Shown: positions 27,839 to 36,223 of the stretch, piece by piece
Layout of the letters: every line of letters starts with the position of its first letter
Numbering within the stretch: position 1 is the stretch's first letter
Assembly: GCA_003165315.1 (NCBI GenBank)
Contig: PLSX01000280.1
Span: forward strand, 1 to 55,710
Length of the DNA: 55,710 nt
Origin: Acidobacteriota bacterium
GTDB taxonomy: Bacteria; Acidobacteriota; Terriglobia; UBA7540
Reading direction: 5' to 3'
The notes under the pieces: model-generated
The model's database searches: none
Told to the model about the DNA's origin: nothing
What the model saw: the letters and a program-made list of their open reading frames with translations, nothing else
Translations under genes and position numbers: made by a program

Positions 27839-29050
27839 ATTGACATACGTCAGCGGGAATGCCGCGTAGAACTTGGCAGCTTCCACCAGGTGTTTAATGG
27901 GTACGCGCTCAATTACGCTGTGCGCAACATCTTCCTCGCCCGGCCCAAAGCCGATGGTGGGCACGCCCATCAATCCCATCGAACCCACGCCATTGGTGCT
28001 GAACACCCACTTATCCACGTCCGGGGGTTCGCCATGCAGTGCCGCGTAAGCGCTCACGCCCGCCTGCACAAGAGGGTGATCCTCCTCAAGCAGCCAGGTG
28101 GGATAGTATTTTTCCATCGGGTAGCGAAGTCCCGTGTAGCTGGGCACATCATAGGTCATCACTTCCACTTCCGCGCCCTGCGCGCTGGGCAGTGCCATGA
28201 TTTCCGCCACGGCACTTTCCTTCGTATCGCCTTTAGTCAGGCGACGATCAAGGTGGATCGTGCATGACCCGGGAACCGCGCACAACGATGGCGACATGCA
28301 GCGGATATCGGTAACCGCAATCGTGCCCTTGCCCAAAAATGTGTCGTAACGCAGGCGGGCATTGAGCGATTCAACCTCCCGCACGAGGGGCATCATTTTG
28401 TAAATGGGGTTGTCGCCGCGTTCCGGCGCGCTGGCGTGGCACGAGCGTCCGCGGAAATGTACTTCCATTTCCATACGCCCGCGATGCCCGCGGTAGACGC
28501 GCAAATTGGTCGGCTCAGTCAGCACCACGCAATCCGCGGCGATGCCATCTTCTTTCAGGATATAGAGCCATGCGAGACCGTCGCAATCCTCTTCCTGCAC
28601 GGAACCCACCACGTAGAGTGTGTAATCCCCCTTAAGGCCAAGCTCCTTGATGATCTTCCCGGCATAAACCAGGCTGGCCATGCCGCCCCGCTGGTCACTT
28701 GATGCGCGCCCGTAGATGAACCCGTCTTCAACTTTGCCTTTGTAAGGGTCCCACGCCCATTCCTTGGGATCGCCAACCCCAACTGCGTCGGTGTGGGAAT
28801 CCATCATGATGATCTTCTTGCCGGAGCCGATGCGCCCCAGCAGATTGCCCATGGGATCGGTACGAATCTCATCGAAGCCCACCTTCTCCATTTCCAGCTT
28901 GATGCGCTCAATCACCGGCCGTTCGTGGCTGCTCTCAGCCGGGATGGCGACCAGATCGCGCAAGAAGCTGACCATCTCGCCTTCGTAGGCTTGGGCGAGG
29001 GCGGCGATGCGCTCGCGGTTAAGGACGATCTTTTTGGGTGTGTTGGGCAT
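27821..29050 (-). CDS. ygeY: YgeY-family M20 metallohydrolase
   Basis: This di-zinc hydrolase of the M20/ArgE/DapE family has 409 residues from ATG 29050. The metal residues are visible: MDSHTDAVG, the Glu pair in VQEEDCDG, LTEPT, and a late His in EEDVAHSV. RGHRGRMEMEV and GRSCHASAPERGDNPIYKM match YgeY closely. In the purine cluster it probably cleaves an amide or ureido intermediate, but the exact step is not known from sequence. An earlier in-frame GTG at 29068 is possible. Neither start has a clear ribosome site, and I chose the one that matches the homologue. Its stop codon is within the heptad element at 27563-27838. Confidence 0.87.
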   Translation of the reverse strand: MPNTPKKIVLNRERIAALAQAYEGEMVSFLRDLVAIPAESSHERPVIERIKLEMEKVGFDEIRTDPMGNLLGRIGSGKKIIMMDSHTDAVGVGDPKEWAWDPYKGKVEDGFIYGRASSDQRGGMASLVYAGKIIKELGLKGDYTLYVVGSVQEEDCDGLAWLYILKEDGIAADCVVLTEPTNLRVYRGHRGRMEMEVHFRGRSCHASAPERGDNPIYKMMPLVREVESLNARLRYDTFLGKGTIAVTDIRCMSPSLCAVPGSCTIHLDRRLTKGDTKESAVAEIMALPSAQGAEVEVMTYDVPSYTGLRYPMEKYYPTWLLEEDHPLVQAGVSAYAALHGEPPDVDKWVFSTNGVGSMGLMGVPTIGFGPGEEDVAHSVIERVPIKHLVEAAKFYAAFPLTYVNTVAGG

Positions 29051-29084
29051 AGGTTTGGGACGGCTCACTTATTTAATGAAATTC

Positions 29085-29277
29085 AAGGTGTTAGGTGCTA
29101 GGTGTTAGGTGTTAGGAAAAACGGGGCTCGAGCCGCTGACACCTGATACCTCTTTTCTCAACGTGTGTTGCACCCGACCTGGTTTGTAGGTCTGCGGCTC
29201 GTTTCCAATCGCCATAGAAACGCCGCGGACCTAAAGAGCAGGTCCGCGCTACCACCTGTTTTCCCTGACACCTAGTT
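29085..29277. repeat. Inverted heptad element between XDH and ygeY
   Basis: The left arm (29085-29116) repeats GTTAGGT/GCTAGGT four times. Reverse partners lie at 29134-29151 (GGTATCA, GGTGTCA) and at the end (29255-29277), where AACTAGGTGTCAGG contains the TAG stop of the Mo-subunit gene. The core carries a second palindrome: AGGTCTGCGGC (29188-29198) against GCCGCGGACCT (29222-29232), then AGGTCCGC at 29240-29247. Confidence 0.65.
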
Positions 29278-31596
29278 CTTCCCCTTCTCTCGCAAGGCCC
29301 GCAACACATCTTCCGGCCGGATGGGAATTTTTCGGAATCGCACGCCAATGGCGTGATAGACCGCATTGGCCACCGCCGGCGCGGGAGCATTGATGGGGAT
29401 TTCAGAGATCGATTTGGCGCCGTACGGGCCCAGGGGCTCATCCGTCTGCACCAGAATCGTCGTCAGCTTGGGCATGTCCTTCGAACCCAGCATTTTGTAG
29501 TCGAGGAAGGAAGGATTTACGGGCCGGCCGGCGGAATCGAGCACGACCTCCTCCATCAGCCCGTATCCCAAGCCCTGCGCGGATGCGCCTTCACTCTGCC
29601 CCTCCGCTTGCATGGGGTTGATGGCCACGCCCAAGTCCACCGCGGTGACGAGGTGAATCACACGAATGCGTCCCGTCTCCGTATCCACTTCAACTTCGGC
29701 AAACTGGGAGCAGAAGGGCGCAGGGCTGTCAGGATTCCAGTGCGAGGCGTTTTCCATCACCTGCACTTTTTCCTTATACATCGCATAGTGGGCCAGATCC
29801 TCCATGGTCACCGACTTCTCACACGGGCACTTGGTGACCACCTTGTTGTCCTGGCAGACCAGGTTATCCACCGGAACATCCAGCATTTTGGAAGCAATGC
29901 GCAGCAGGGTGTGGCGAACTTTTTCCGCGGCCTTCTTCACCGCGCCTCCGGAAATGATGGTGGTGCTTGAAGCGTACGCGCCCACATCAAACGGGGTAAA
30001 GTCCGTGTCGCCGGAGCAGACAATCATCTTGTCAAGCGTGACGCCCAATGTTTCCGCGGCGATTTGCGCGAGAACTGTGTCCGCCCCTGTTCCCAGGTCG
30101 GCCGCGCCAAAATGCAGATTGAAGGAGCCGTCTTCATTGAGCTTCATAGAAGCCGCGCCCCAATCGATGCCGGCAATGCCGCTGCCCTGCATCGAGCAGG
30201 CCACACCCACGCCGCGTCGCAAATGTCCGCCAGGCTTTGCGTTGGAATATTCCTCGCGCTTGCGTTTCCAATCGATGGCCGCCATGCCACGCTCCAGGCA
30301 TTCCGGCAAGCCACAACTGTTGATGTGTCGCGGCAGTCCCTTGCGCCCTTCACCAAGCTGGGCAGAAAGCTCGTCAATATCGCCCAGGCGGATCATGTTC
30401 TTCCTGCGCAGTTCTACAGGATCCATTCCCAGCGTGTAGGCAATCTCATCCATCACCGATTCCTGGGCAAAATAACCCTGAGGGCAGCCATAGCCGCGGA
30501 AGGCTCCCGCCACTGGGGTGTTCGTGTAAGTTACGAAACACTCAAAGCGCATGTTATTGGTGCGATAGATGGGAAGAACCTTGCTGCCCGTATTCCCCTG
30601 TACGGTGTTGGCGTGGCTGCCGTATGCGCCCGTGGTGGCGTAGACGGTCATCTTGTTGGCCATCAGCGTTCCATCACGCTTCACGCCCATCTTGATGTTC
30701 AGAATCTGCGGGTGGCGTCCGCGCGCCATGTAGAACTCTTCCTCGCGTGTGTATTCAATCTTCACCGGTCGGCGCGTGGCCAGCGCCAACGCTCCGGTAA
30801 TATCTTCCAGCAGCATCTCCTGCTTGCCGCCAAAACCGCCGCCAATGCGGGGCTTCACCACGTGCACACGCTGCACGGGAAGCTGAAGGATCATCGCCAC
30901 CTGGCGGCGCGTGTGATAGGGCACCTGAGTGCTGGTGCGGATCACCAGCCGGTCGTCTGAATCCAGCCAACTGATGGTGATGTGCGGCTCAATGGGGCAG
31001 TGCTGCTGGCGCCCCGTACGGAATTCACGCTCAATGACGAGGTCGGAATCGCGGAACCCATCTTCAACATTGCCAATTTCCTTCAGAATATATCCGGCAA
31101 GGTTGCGCTGGGCGTCATGAATGCCCTTGGAATCGGGCTCGTCATGAATAACCGCCGCGCCCTCTGCCATGGAATCTTCGATGTGCAGGATGGCGGGCAG
31201 GACTTTATATTCAACTTCGATCAATCGCAATGCCTCTTCCGCAATAGCTCGGGTCTCCGCCGCCACGGCCGCCACACGATCGCCCACAAAGCGCATTTTG
31301 GAATCGAGTAGATAAGTGTCGTAAGGCGAAGGCTCCGGCCAGCTCTGGCCAGCCGTGGTGTGGGGCACGCGGGGAACGTCTTTATACGTCAGGACGGCTT
31401 GCACACCCGGAAGGGCTTTGGCTTTACTGGTGTCAATCCGTTTGATAATGGCGTGCGCGTGAGGGCTGGGAAGAATCTTACCGTAGAGCATTCCGGGAAG
31501 GTGAATGTCATCCGTGAACGCGGGCCGGCCAGTGACAAGCTTGAACCCGTCCACTTTGCGGAGGTTCTTGCCGACGATGGAGTGCGTCGAACTCAT
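29272..31596 (-). CDS. xdhA: Xanthine dehydrogenase-type molybdenum hydroxylase, large subunit
   Basis: This 774-residue molybdopterin subunit carries the family marks GGGFGGKQEM, GAFRGYGCPQ and GAADLGTGADTVL. The catalytic glutamate lies in GAKSISEIP near the C-terminus. I chose ATG 31596 over an upstream start at 31662, because it opens at the domain and has GGAG about 10 bases upstream. It follows the FAD and 2Fe-2S subunit genes on the same strand, in the order CoxM-CoxS-CoxL. Its place with ygeY, ygfK and ssnA points to xanthine or hypoxanthine oxidation. Substrate choice among purines is inference. No in-frame TGA is present, so there is no sign of selenocysteine. Confidence 0.88.
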   Translation of the reverse strand: MSSTHSIVGKNLRKVDGFKLVTGRPAFTDDIHLPGMLYGKILPSPHAHAIIKRIDTSKAKALPGVQAVLTYKDVPRVPHTTAGQSWPEPSPYDTYLLDSKMRFVGDRVAAVAAETRAIAEEALRLIEVEYKVLPAILHIEDSMAEGAAVIHDEPDSKGIHDAQRNLAGYILKEIGNVEDGFRDSDLVIEREFRTGRQQHCPIEPHITISWLDSDDRLVIRTSTQVPYHTRRQVAMILQLPVQRVHVVKPRIGGGFGGKQEMLLEDITGALALATRRPVKIEYTREEEFYMARGRHPQILNIKMGVKRDGTLMANKMTVYATTGAYGSHANTVQGNTGSKVLPIYRTNNMRFECFVTYTNTPVAGAFRGYGCPQGYFAQESVMDEIAYTLGMDPVELRRKNMIRLGDIDELSAQLGEGRKGLPRHINSCGLPECLERGMAAIDWKRKREEYSNAKPGGHLRRGVGVACSMQGSGIAGIDWGAASMKLNEDGSFNLHFGAADLGTGADTVLAQIAAETLGVTLDKMIVCSGDTDFTPFDVGAYASSTTIISGGAVKKAAEKVRHTLLRIASKMLDVPVDNLVCQDNKVVTKCPCEKSVTMEDLAHYAMYKEKVQVMENASHWNPDSPAPFCSQFAEVEVDTETGRIRVIHLVTAVDLGVAINPMQAEGQSEGASAQGLGYGLMEEVVLDSAGRPVNPSFLDYKMLGSKDMPKLTTILVQTDEPLGPYGAKSISEIPINAPAPAVANAVYHAIGVRFRKIPIRPEDVLRALREKGKN

Positions 31597-31646
31597 GGAA
31601 AGATTGCTCCCACCCTCACTATCAGCTACGAAGGGAAGCACAAGTA

Positions 31647-31769
31647 AAAAGTCAAAACGCAAAAGTCAAAGCCGCCGGAGGTAGTTCGGTTATCCCCATG
31701 TTCGGATCGATGATAGCACCTAACGGGTCGCCACTTTTGCCTTTTGACTTTTGCGTTTTGACTTTTGAC
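31647..31769. repeat. Inverted heptad element with perfect 24-bp arms
   Basis: The arms at 31647-31670 and 31743-31766 are exact inverse copies built from the 7-base units GTCAAAA/CGCAAAA. The core is 72 bases long. The right arm lies inside the last codons of the 2Fe-2S subunit gene. The same units appear in the core of the element at 21623. Confidence 0.85.
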
Positions 31770-32268
31770 TTGCCTTTTCCTTTCTTGGCCCTACCGCTCG
31801 TGCTCGATACGCGCTGGCCGCCGCCAGAACCGCTTCCACCGGCTTGAGGTAGCCCGTGCAGCGGCAGAAATTCCCGGCCAGCGCTTTCCGCACTTCCGCT
31901 TCCGTGGGATCGGGATGCTCCGCCAGCAGGGCCTTCGCGCTCAAAATCATTCCCGGCGTGCAGAATCCGCACTGCACCGCGCCGTGTTCCAAAAATGCTT
32001 CTTGAAGGGGATCCAGTTTTCCGTTTTGCTCCACCCCTTCAATGGTCAGAATTTCGCATCCCTCCGCCTGCGCCGCGAACATTAGGCAGGAATTGATGGG
32101 CTTGCCATTCACCAGAACCGTGCACGCGCCGCATTCGCCCGATTCACAACCCCGCTTGACGCCGAAGTAGGCCTCGCGTCGCAAGACGTCCAACAGCAGG
32201 TCGCCGGGCGCAATGGCCCAGTGCTTCGCTTCGCCGTTTACCGTGAGGTTCAATTGCATGCTGTTCAT
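31720..32268 (-). CDS. 2Fe-2S subunit of the molybdenum hydroxylase
   Basis: This 182-residue ferredoxin-like subunit carries two 2Fe-2S clusters. The plant-type cluster uses Cys41, Cys46, Cys49 and Cys61 (CESGECGAC, then NSC). The second uses CGFCTPGM and FCRCTGY. The usual family length is about 155-165 residues. Here a Lys/Ser-rich tail of roughly 18 residues (KASQKSKRKSQKAKVATR) is coded by a heptad repeat and looks like a recent extension. It transfers electrons between the Mo subunit and the FAD subunit. It lies 76 bases after the FAD gene, with a small inverted element in the gap. Confidence 0.92.
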   Translation of the reverse strand: MNSMQLNLTVNGEAKHWAIAPGDLLLDVLRREAYFGVKRGCESGECGACTVLVNGKPINSCLMFAAQAEGCEILTIEGVEQNGKLDPLQEAFLEHGAVQCGFCTPGMILSAKALLAEHPDPTEAEVRKALAGNFCRCTGYLKPVEAVLAAASAYRARAVGPRKEKASQKSKRKSQKAKVATR

Positions 32269-32298
32269 AAATCAAGTCCGAAGTCCGCGGTCGTCACT

Positions 32299-32350
32299 TT
32301 GTAGAGACGAGTTTACCTCGCCATGTGGCGGCGTAAAGCCGCCTCTACAA
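32299..32350. repeat. Small nested inverted element GTAGAG/GGCGGC
   Basis: TTGTAGAG (32299-32306) and CTCTACAA (32343-32350) frame a second perfect hairpin, GGCGGC-GTAAA-GCCGCC (32327-32343). The right outer arm overlaps the TAG stop codon of the FAD-subunit gene. The element is shorter and more GC-rich than the heptad elements but has the same nested layout and position. Confidence 0.6.
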
Positions 32351-33214
32351 CTTTAACCCGGCTTGGTCGGCGCATTCGCGTAAGGCCCGCCGCACCAGCA
32401 CGGCACTCATCTCGCACCGGTATTCGGCAGAGGCGCGGGCGTCGCTGATGGGGTGCACCTCTTGCATAACCGCAATTCCGGCCTGGGTCAGCAAATCTTC
32501 GTTCAGCGGTTTGCCGCTCAACAACTCCTCCGTCTTCAACGCTCGCAACGGCGTGGGGCCCACCGCCCCCAAGGCCATGCGAACCCACTTGATGCGCCCC
32601 CGGGCGTCAAGTTGCACCCCCCCCGCAACATTTACCAGTGAAATATCCGTTTCCGTGCGCCCCAGCTTTTGAAAGGACCAGCCCGTCCGGGTGCCGCCGG
32701 GCACTGCGGGGATTACAATTTCCTCGATGAGCTCGCCACTTAAGACCGTCTTGTGCGCGCCCTTGTAAAACTCAGACAATGGGACTTTGCGTTTGCGGCT
32801 TGAGCTGGCCACCACGACAATTGCGTCGAGGACAAGAAGGACGGCGGCAGTGTCGGCCGAGGGAGAGGCGTTCGCAACGTTGCCCCCCACAGTAGCCATG
32901 TTGCGGTTTTGGATCGATCCACAAGTGGCGGCAGCTTTGGCTAGAATTCCGCCGGCCAGCGCACAAATCATCGGAGCCCGTTCCAACGCGGACATCGTCG
33001 TGGCAGCGCCAATTGAGTATTCGCGATTATTTTTCCGGACGTAATCAAGTCCCAGGCGGGTGATGTCGATAAGGAAGCGAGTCGAGCGATCGGCCTGCGT
33101 AACGATGTCCGTGGCGCCGGCCACAATTCGTCCGCGCCTACCCACTTTGCGGAGCAATAGCAATGCTGCTCGCACGCTGGTGGGCTGGTAAAAACACTCA
33201 ATGTGGTCAAACAT
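32345..33214 (-). CDS. FAD-binding subunit of the molybdenum hydroxylase (CoxM/XdhB type)
   Basis: This 289-residue flavoprotein has the FAD motifs GRIVAGATDI near residue 31 and TVGGNVANASPSADTAAVLL near residue 107. They match the CoxM/FAD-binding-5 family. The C-terminal CO dehydrogenase flavoprotein domain follows. It passes electrons from the Fe-S subunit to NAD+ or a quinone-linked acceptor. As the only FAD-binding oxidoreductase encoded beside the shortened YgfK, it is a candidate electron partner for it, but that is speculation. The start ATG 33214 is family-consistent, although no strong ribosome site is seen. Confidence 0.9.
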   Translation of the reverse strand: MFDHIECFYQPTSVRAALLLLRKVGRRGRIVAGATDIVTQADRSTRFLIDITRLGLDYVRKNNREYSIGAATTMSALERAPMICALAGGILAKAAATCGSIQNRNMATVGGNVANASPSADTAAVLLVLDAIVVVASSSRKRKVPLSEFYKGAHKTVLSGELIEEIVIPAVPGGTRTGWSFQKLGRTETDISLVNVAGGVQLDARGRIKWVRMALGAVGPTPLRALKTEELLSGKPLNEDLLTQAGIAVMQEVHPISDARASAEYRCEMSAVLVRRALRECADQAGLKL

Positions 33215-33315
33215 CGTTTTACATCTTGTTAGGAGGGTTCACCCCCGGGAATCACCAGCATCAGGGGATTTATGCCCCTTTAATTCCCCTTGAACCCTTG
33301 TCAAGCCGGAGTATA

Positions 33316-34707
33316 TCAAAGCAGGGAGTGCGTTCCAACTATTTTAGCGGCGAACTTGCGGTGGCGAGCCAGAACCGGTTCAAGCGCGAGGGTCTTGAGC
33401 ACGTGATTTTCCACGACCACTCGCCCTTCCACAACCAGGGTCTCAACCCGGGTGGGCGCGCAGAGCACCAGGGCCGGAACGGGATCTTCCGCGCCGCTGT
33501 AGCCCACATCGCGCAGGTCGAATAACGCAATGTCCGCGCGCTTGCCCGCCGCGATCACTCCAATGTCATCGCGACCCAGGCATTCAGCGCCTCCCACTGT
33601 AGCCATCCTCAGCGCCTCGTGCGCCTTGATCGCAGCGGCACCGTGGGCAAGGCGATTCAGCAGCAAGGCCTGACGCGCTTCCGCCAGCATGTGGGAGCTG
33701 TCATTGGAAGCACTGCCGTCTACGCCCAAGCCCACTGGCGAGCCGGCTCTGCGCAATGCCAGCGCCGGAGCAATACCGGAACCAAGCCGCATGTTGGAAC
33801 TGGGACAATGCGCCACTCCCACCCGTGCGCGCCCCAAACGCTTGACCTCCTGGGAATTGAAATGAATCCCGTGCGCCAACCAGGTGGATTCGCCCAACCA
33901 ACCAACGTCCGCTATAAAATCCAGCGGCCTCTTGCCAAAATGTTTCAGGCAATAGTCCTGTTCGTCACGTGTTTCGGCGAGGTGGGTGTGCATCCGCACC
34001 TTATGGCGGTTGGCCATCACTTCGGTTTGGCGCATTAATTCCTCTGAAACGGAGAATGGTGAACAGGGCGCTAGGCCGATCCGCAGCATGGAACCCGGAG
34101 CAGGGTCGTGATATTTCTGGATCACGCGCTCACAATCTTCAAGGATCTCATCCTCGGTTTGTACCACGGAATCGGGTGGCAGGCCTCCTTTGCTTTGACC
34201 CACGCTCATGCTGCCCCGTGTGGGATGAAACCGCATTCCAATTTTGCGGGCGGCGGCAATTTCCGCGTCAATCAGCTTGGTTTGACCCCGGGGAAAGAGG
34301 TAGTGGTGGTCCGTAGTCGTCGTGCAGCCGGAAAGCAGCAATTCCGCCATGCCCACCAGCGCGGCCACATGCTCGGACTCCTCATCCAGCCGCGCCCACA
34401 TGGGATAAAGCGTGCGCAGCCAGTCAAAAAGCTCCATATCGGCGGCGGCCGTGCACGCCCGCGTCAGCGTCTGGCAGAGATGGTGGTGGGTGTTGATCAT
34501 TCCCGGCATGGCGACAGCATATCGCGCGTTGATGGTGCGGTCAGCGCGAAGGCCCGCGGGTGGACGCTTGCCCACCTGCTTGATCTCGCCGCCCTCAACG
34601 TAAATGAATCCGCCATGAAGGACGGCCGTAATTTCATCCATGGTGATGATCGTATGGATGTCACGGATGAGGAGTGACGAATTGGATTGTGGTTGCTTGG
34701 TCACCAT
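33316..34707 (-). CDS. 8-oxoguanine deaminase-like amidohydrolase
   Basis: This 463-residue amidohydrolase of the AtzA/TrzN/8-oxoguanine deaminase group has ligands in NTHHHLCQTLTRA, MHTHLAET, LAHGIHF and VDGSASNDSS, and a TDHHYLFP segment. These fit the 8-oxoguanine deaminase family, which makes uric acid from 8-oxoguanine. Close neighbours in the superfamily also deaminate guanine or triazines. Beside a xanthine-dehydrogenase-type enzyme the reading guanine to 8-oxoguanine to urate is attractive. It is separate from SsnA at 21746 by sequence. It lies 101 bases upstream of the FAD gene and 44 bases after the threonine-synthase-like gene. Confidence 0.8.
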   Translation of the reverse strand: MVTKQPQSNSSLLIRDIHTIITMDEITAVLHGGFIYVEGGEIKQVGKRPPAGLRADRTINARYAVAMPGMINTHHHLCQTLTRACTAAADMELFDWLRTLYPMWARLDEESEHVAALVGMAELLLSGCTTTTDHHYLFPRGQTKLIDAEIAAARKIGMRFHPTRGSMSVGQSKGGLPPDSVVQTEDEILEDCERVIQKYHDPAPGSMLRIGLAPCSPFSVSEELMRQTEVMANRHKVRMHTHLAETRDEQDYCLKHFGKRPLDFIADVGWLGESTWLAHGIHFNSQEVKRLGRARVGVAHCPSSNMRLGSGIAPALALRRAGSPVGLGVDGSASNDSSHMLAEARQALLLNRLAHGAAAIKAHEALRMATVGGAECLGRDDIGVIAAGKRADIALFDLRDVGYSGAEDPVPALVLCAPTRVETLVVEGRVVVENHVLKTLALEPVLARHRKFAAKIVGTHSLL

Positions 34708-34751
34708 AGTATCAAGACGTAAGGGCAGAGTCCCAATCGGACCGGTATGAT

Positions 34752-36008
34752 TTAGGTACCCGGCTGTCGAACCAAGTTTCGATCTTTCAAAATTGCTTCC
34801 AGCCCAGCTCCATTCGGGGCAATTTCAAAGGGTTTCGTTACCGCCAACTGCGCGCTGCGAATGTCTTTCAGACCATTGCCGGTGACCACGGCGAGAACGC
34901 TCTCCATTCGTCCGATGACTCCCTCTTCAACCGCGCGGCGGACACCGGCAATGGCCGTAGCGGCGGCAGGTTCAGCGAAGATGCCAGTCAGACGACCGGT
35001 CGTTCGCATAGCTTCGAGAATTTCCTCATCCTCGACATTGATCATGGTTCCGCCCGAAGCTTGAACGGCAAGCACCGCTTTCTTCCAATTGCGCGGCACA
35101 CCTACCGCGATGCTATCAGCAATGGTCTTTGGATCGATGGGTTTTAGCGATTCGCCACTTTGAAAGGCTGTGGTGACCGGCGCCGCGCCCGCCGCTTGCA
35201 CGCCCAGCATCTTCGGAGCGCGATTGATCAACCCCAGCGTCTTCATTTCGAAAAAGGCTTTCCACACACCGGCAATGGTGCACCCGTCGCCCACTGACAC
35301 CGCAACCCAGTCAGGGAGATCCCATTCAAGCTGTTCGCAGATCTCCAGCCCCACAGTTTTCTTGCCCTCAACCAGGTAGGGATTGATGGCGCTGTTGCGG
35401 TTGTACCAACCCCAGCGCTCGCAGGAACTTTGGGACAATTGAAACGCATCCTCATAACTGCCCTGCACGCGCAGGACTGTGGCGCCAAAAATAAGCAGTT
35501 GTGTGACCTTGGGCTCCGGCGCGCGTTCAGGAACAAAAATGACGCTGCGCAGTCCCATCGACGCCGCTTGCCCCGCAAGGGATGAGGCCGCATTCCCCGT
35601 GCTGGCGCAGGCAATAATCTTCTGCCGTTTTTCGTATGCCTTGACCACTCCGATGGAGCTGGCCCGATCCTTCAGGGAACCGCTCGGATTGCGCCCATCG
35701 TCTTTGATATAAAGCGTCTTCAGCCCGAGGTGCTTTGCCAATGACGCGGCACGGACCACTGGGGTCCATCCCACTTGCAGGCTCGGCAACACAGCATCTT
35801 TCCGAATGGGAAGCAATTCGCGGTATCGCCAGTGCGAGAACTCAGAGCGCTTGGCCAGGCTTCGCCGAGTCAATGGTCTGGCAATTGCCCGGTAGTCGTA
35901 TTGGACGTCAAGCGTCCCGGTGATTCCACACTTCGGACACGTGTACGCAGTGCGCGTCGAATATAGCTCTCCGCAGAAAACACATCTAAGTCCAGTGACA
36001 AATTCCAT
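34752..36008 (-). CDS. Threonine synthase-like PLP enzyme with N-terminal zinc ribbon
   Basis: This 418-residue fold-type II PLP protein starts with a four-cysteine zinc ribbon (CVFCGE and CPKCG). It has NPSGSLKDRA with the Schiff-base lysine, and the loop ASTGNAASSLAG. This is the threonine-synthase pattern. I placed the start at ATG 36008, where the family usually begins. An upstream ATG at 36035 is equally possible and the ribosome site is weak for both. Because it lies beside the purine amidohydrolase, it may instead act on a diamino acid or serine derivative from purine ring breakdown. The housekeeping role in threonine synthesis cannot be excluded. It diverges from adenosine deaminase. 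Confidence 0.8.
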   Translation of the reverse strand: MEFVTGLRCVFCGELYSTRTAYTCPKCGITGTLDVQYDYRAIARPLTRRSLAKRSEFSHWRYRELLPIRKDAVLPSLQVGWTPVVRAASLAKHLGLKTLYIKDDGRNPSGSLKDRASSIGVVKAYEKRQKIIACASTGNAASSLAGQAASMGLRSVIFVPERAPEPKVTQLLIFGATVLRVQGSYEDAFQLSQSSCERWGWYNRNSAINPYLVEGKKTVGLEICEQLEWDLPDWVAVSVGDGCTIAGVWKAFFEMKTLGLINRAPKMLGVQAAGAAPVTTAFQSGESLKPIDPKTIADSIAVGVPRNWKKAVLAVQASGGTMINVEDEEILEAMRTTGRLTGIFAEPAAATAIAGVRRAVEEGVIGRMESVLAVVTGNGLKDIRSAQLAVTKPFEIAPNGAGLEAILKDRNLVRQPGT

Positions 36009-36223
36009 ATTCGGATTCCCGTTGCTCGAAAGCATAGGGTACCCCGGTTTACTTGGATTGCCAATGATAATGGGAACGCCTTGCTTCCGCCGCGAACGGA
36101 AGGACCAAACAAGGATGGGCAATCTATTCGACGCAATTTTTCGATCAGACTTTATTCTGTCCCGTTTCGCGCCCAATTACATATAATGAGTCTTGCCCGC
36201 CCAGGGCTCTGGAGGTAACACGC

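Noticed and set aside
29272..31596. Selenocysteine in the molybdenum hydroxylase
   Set aside because: No in-frame TGA or suitable hairpin was seen; the frame is complete with standard codons.
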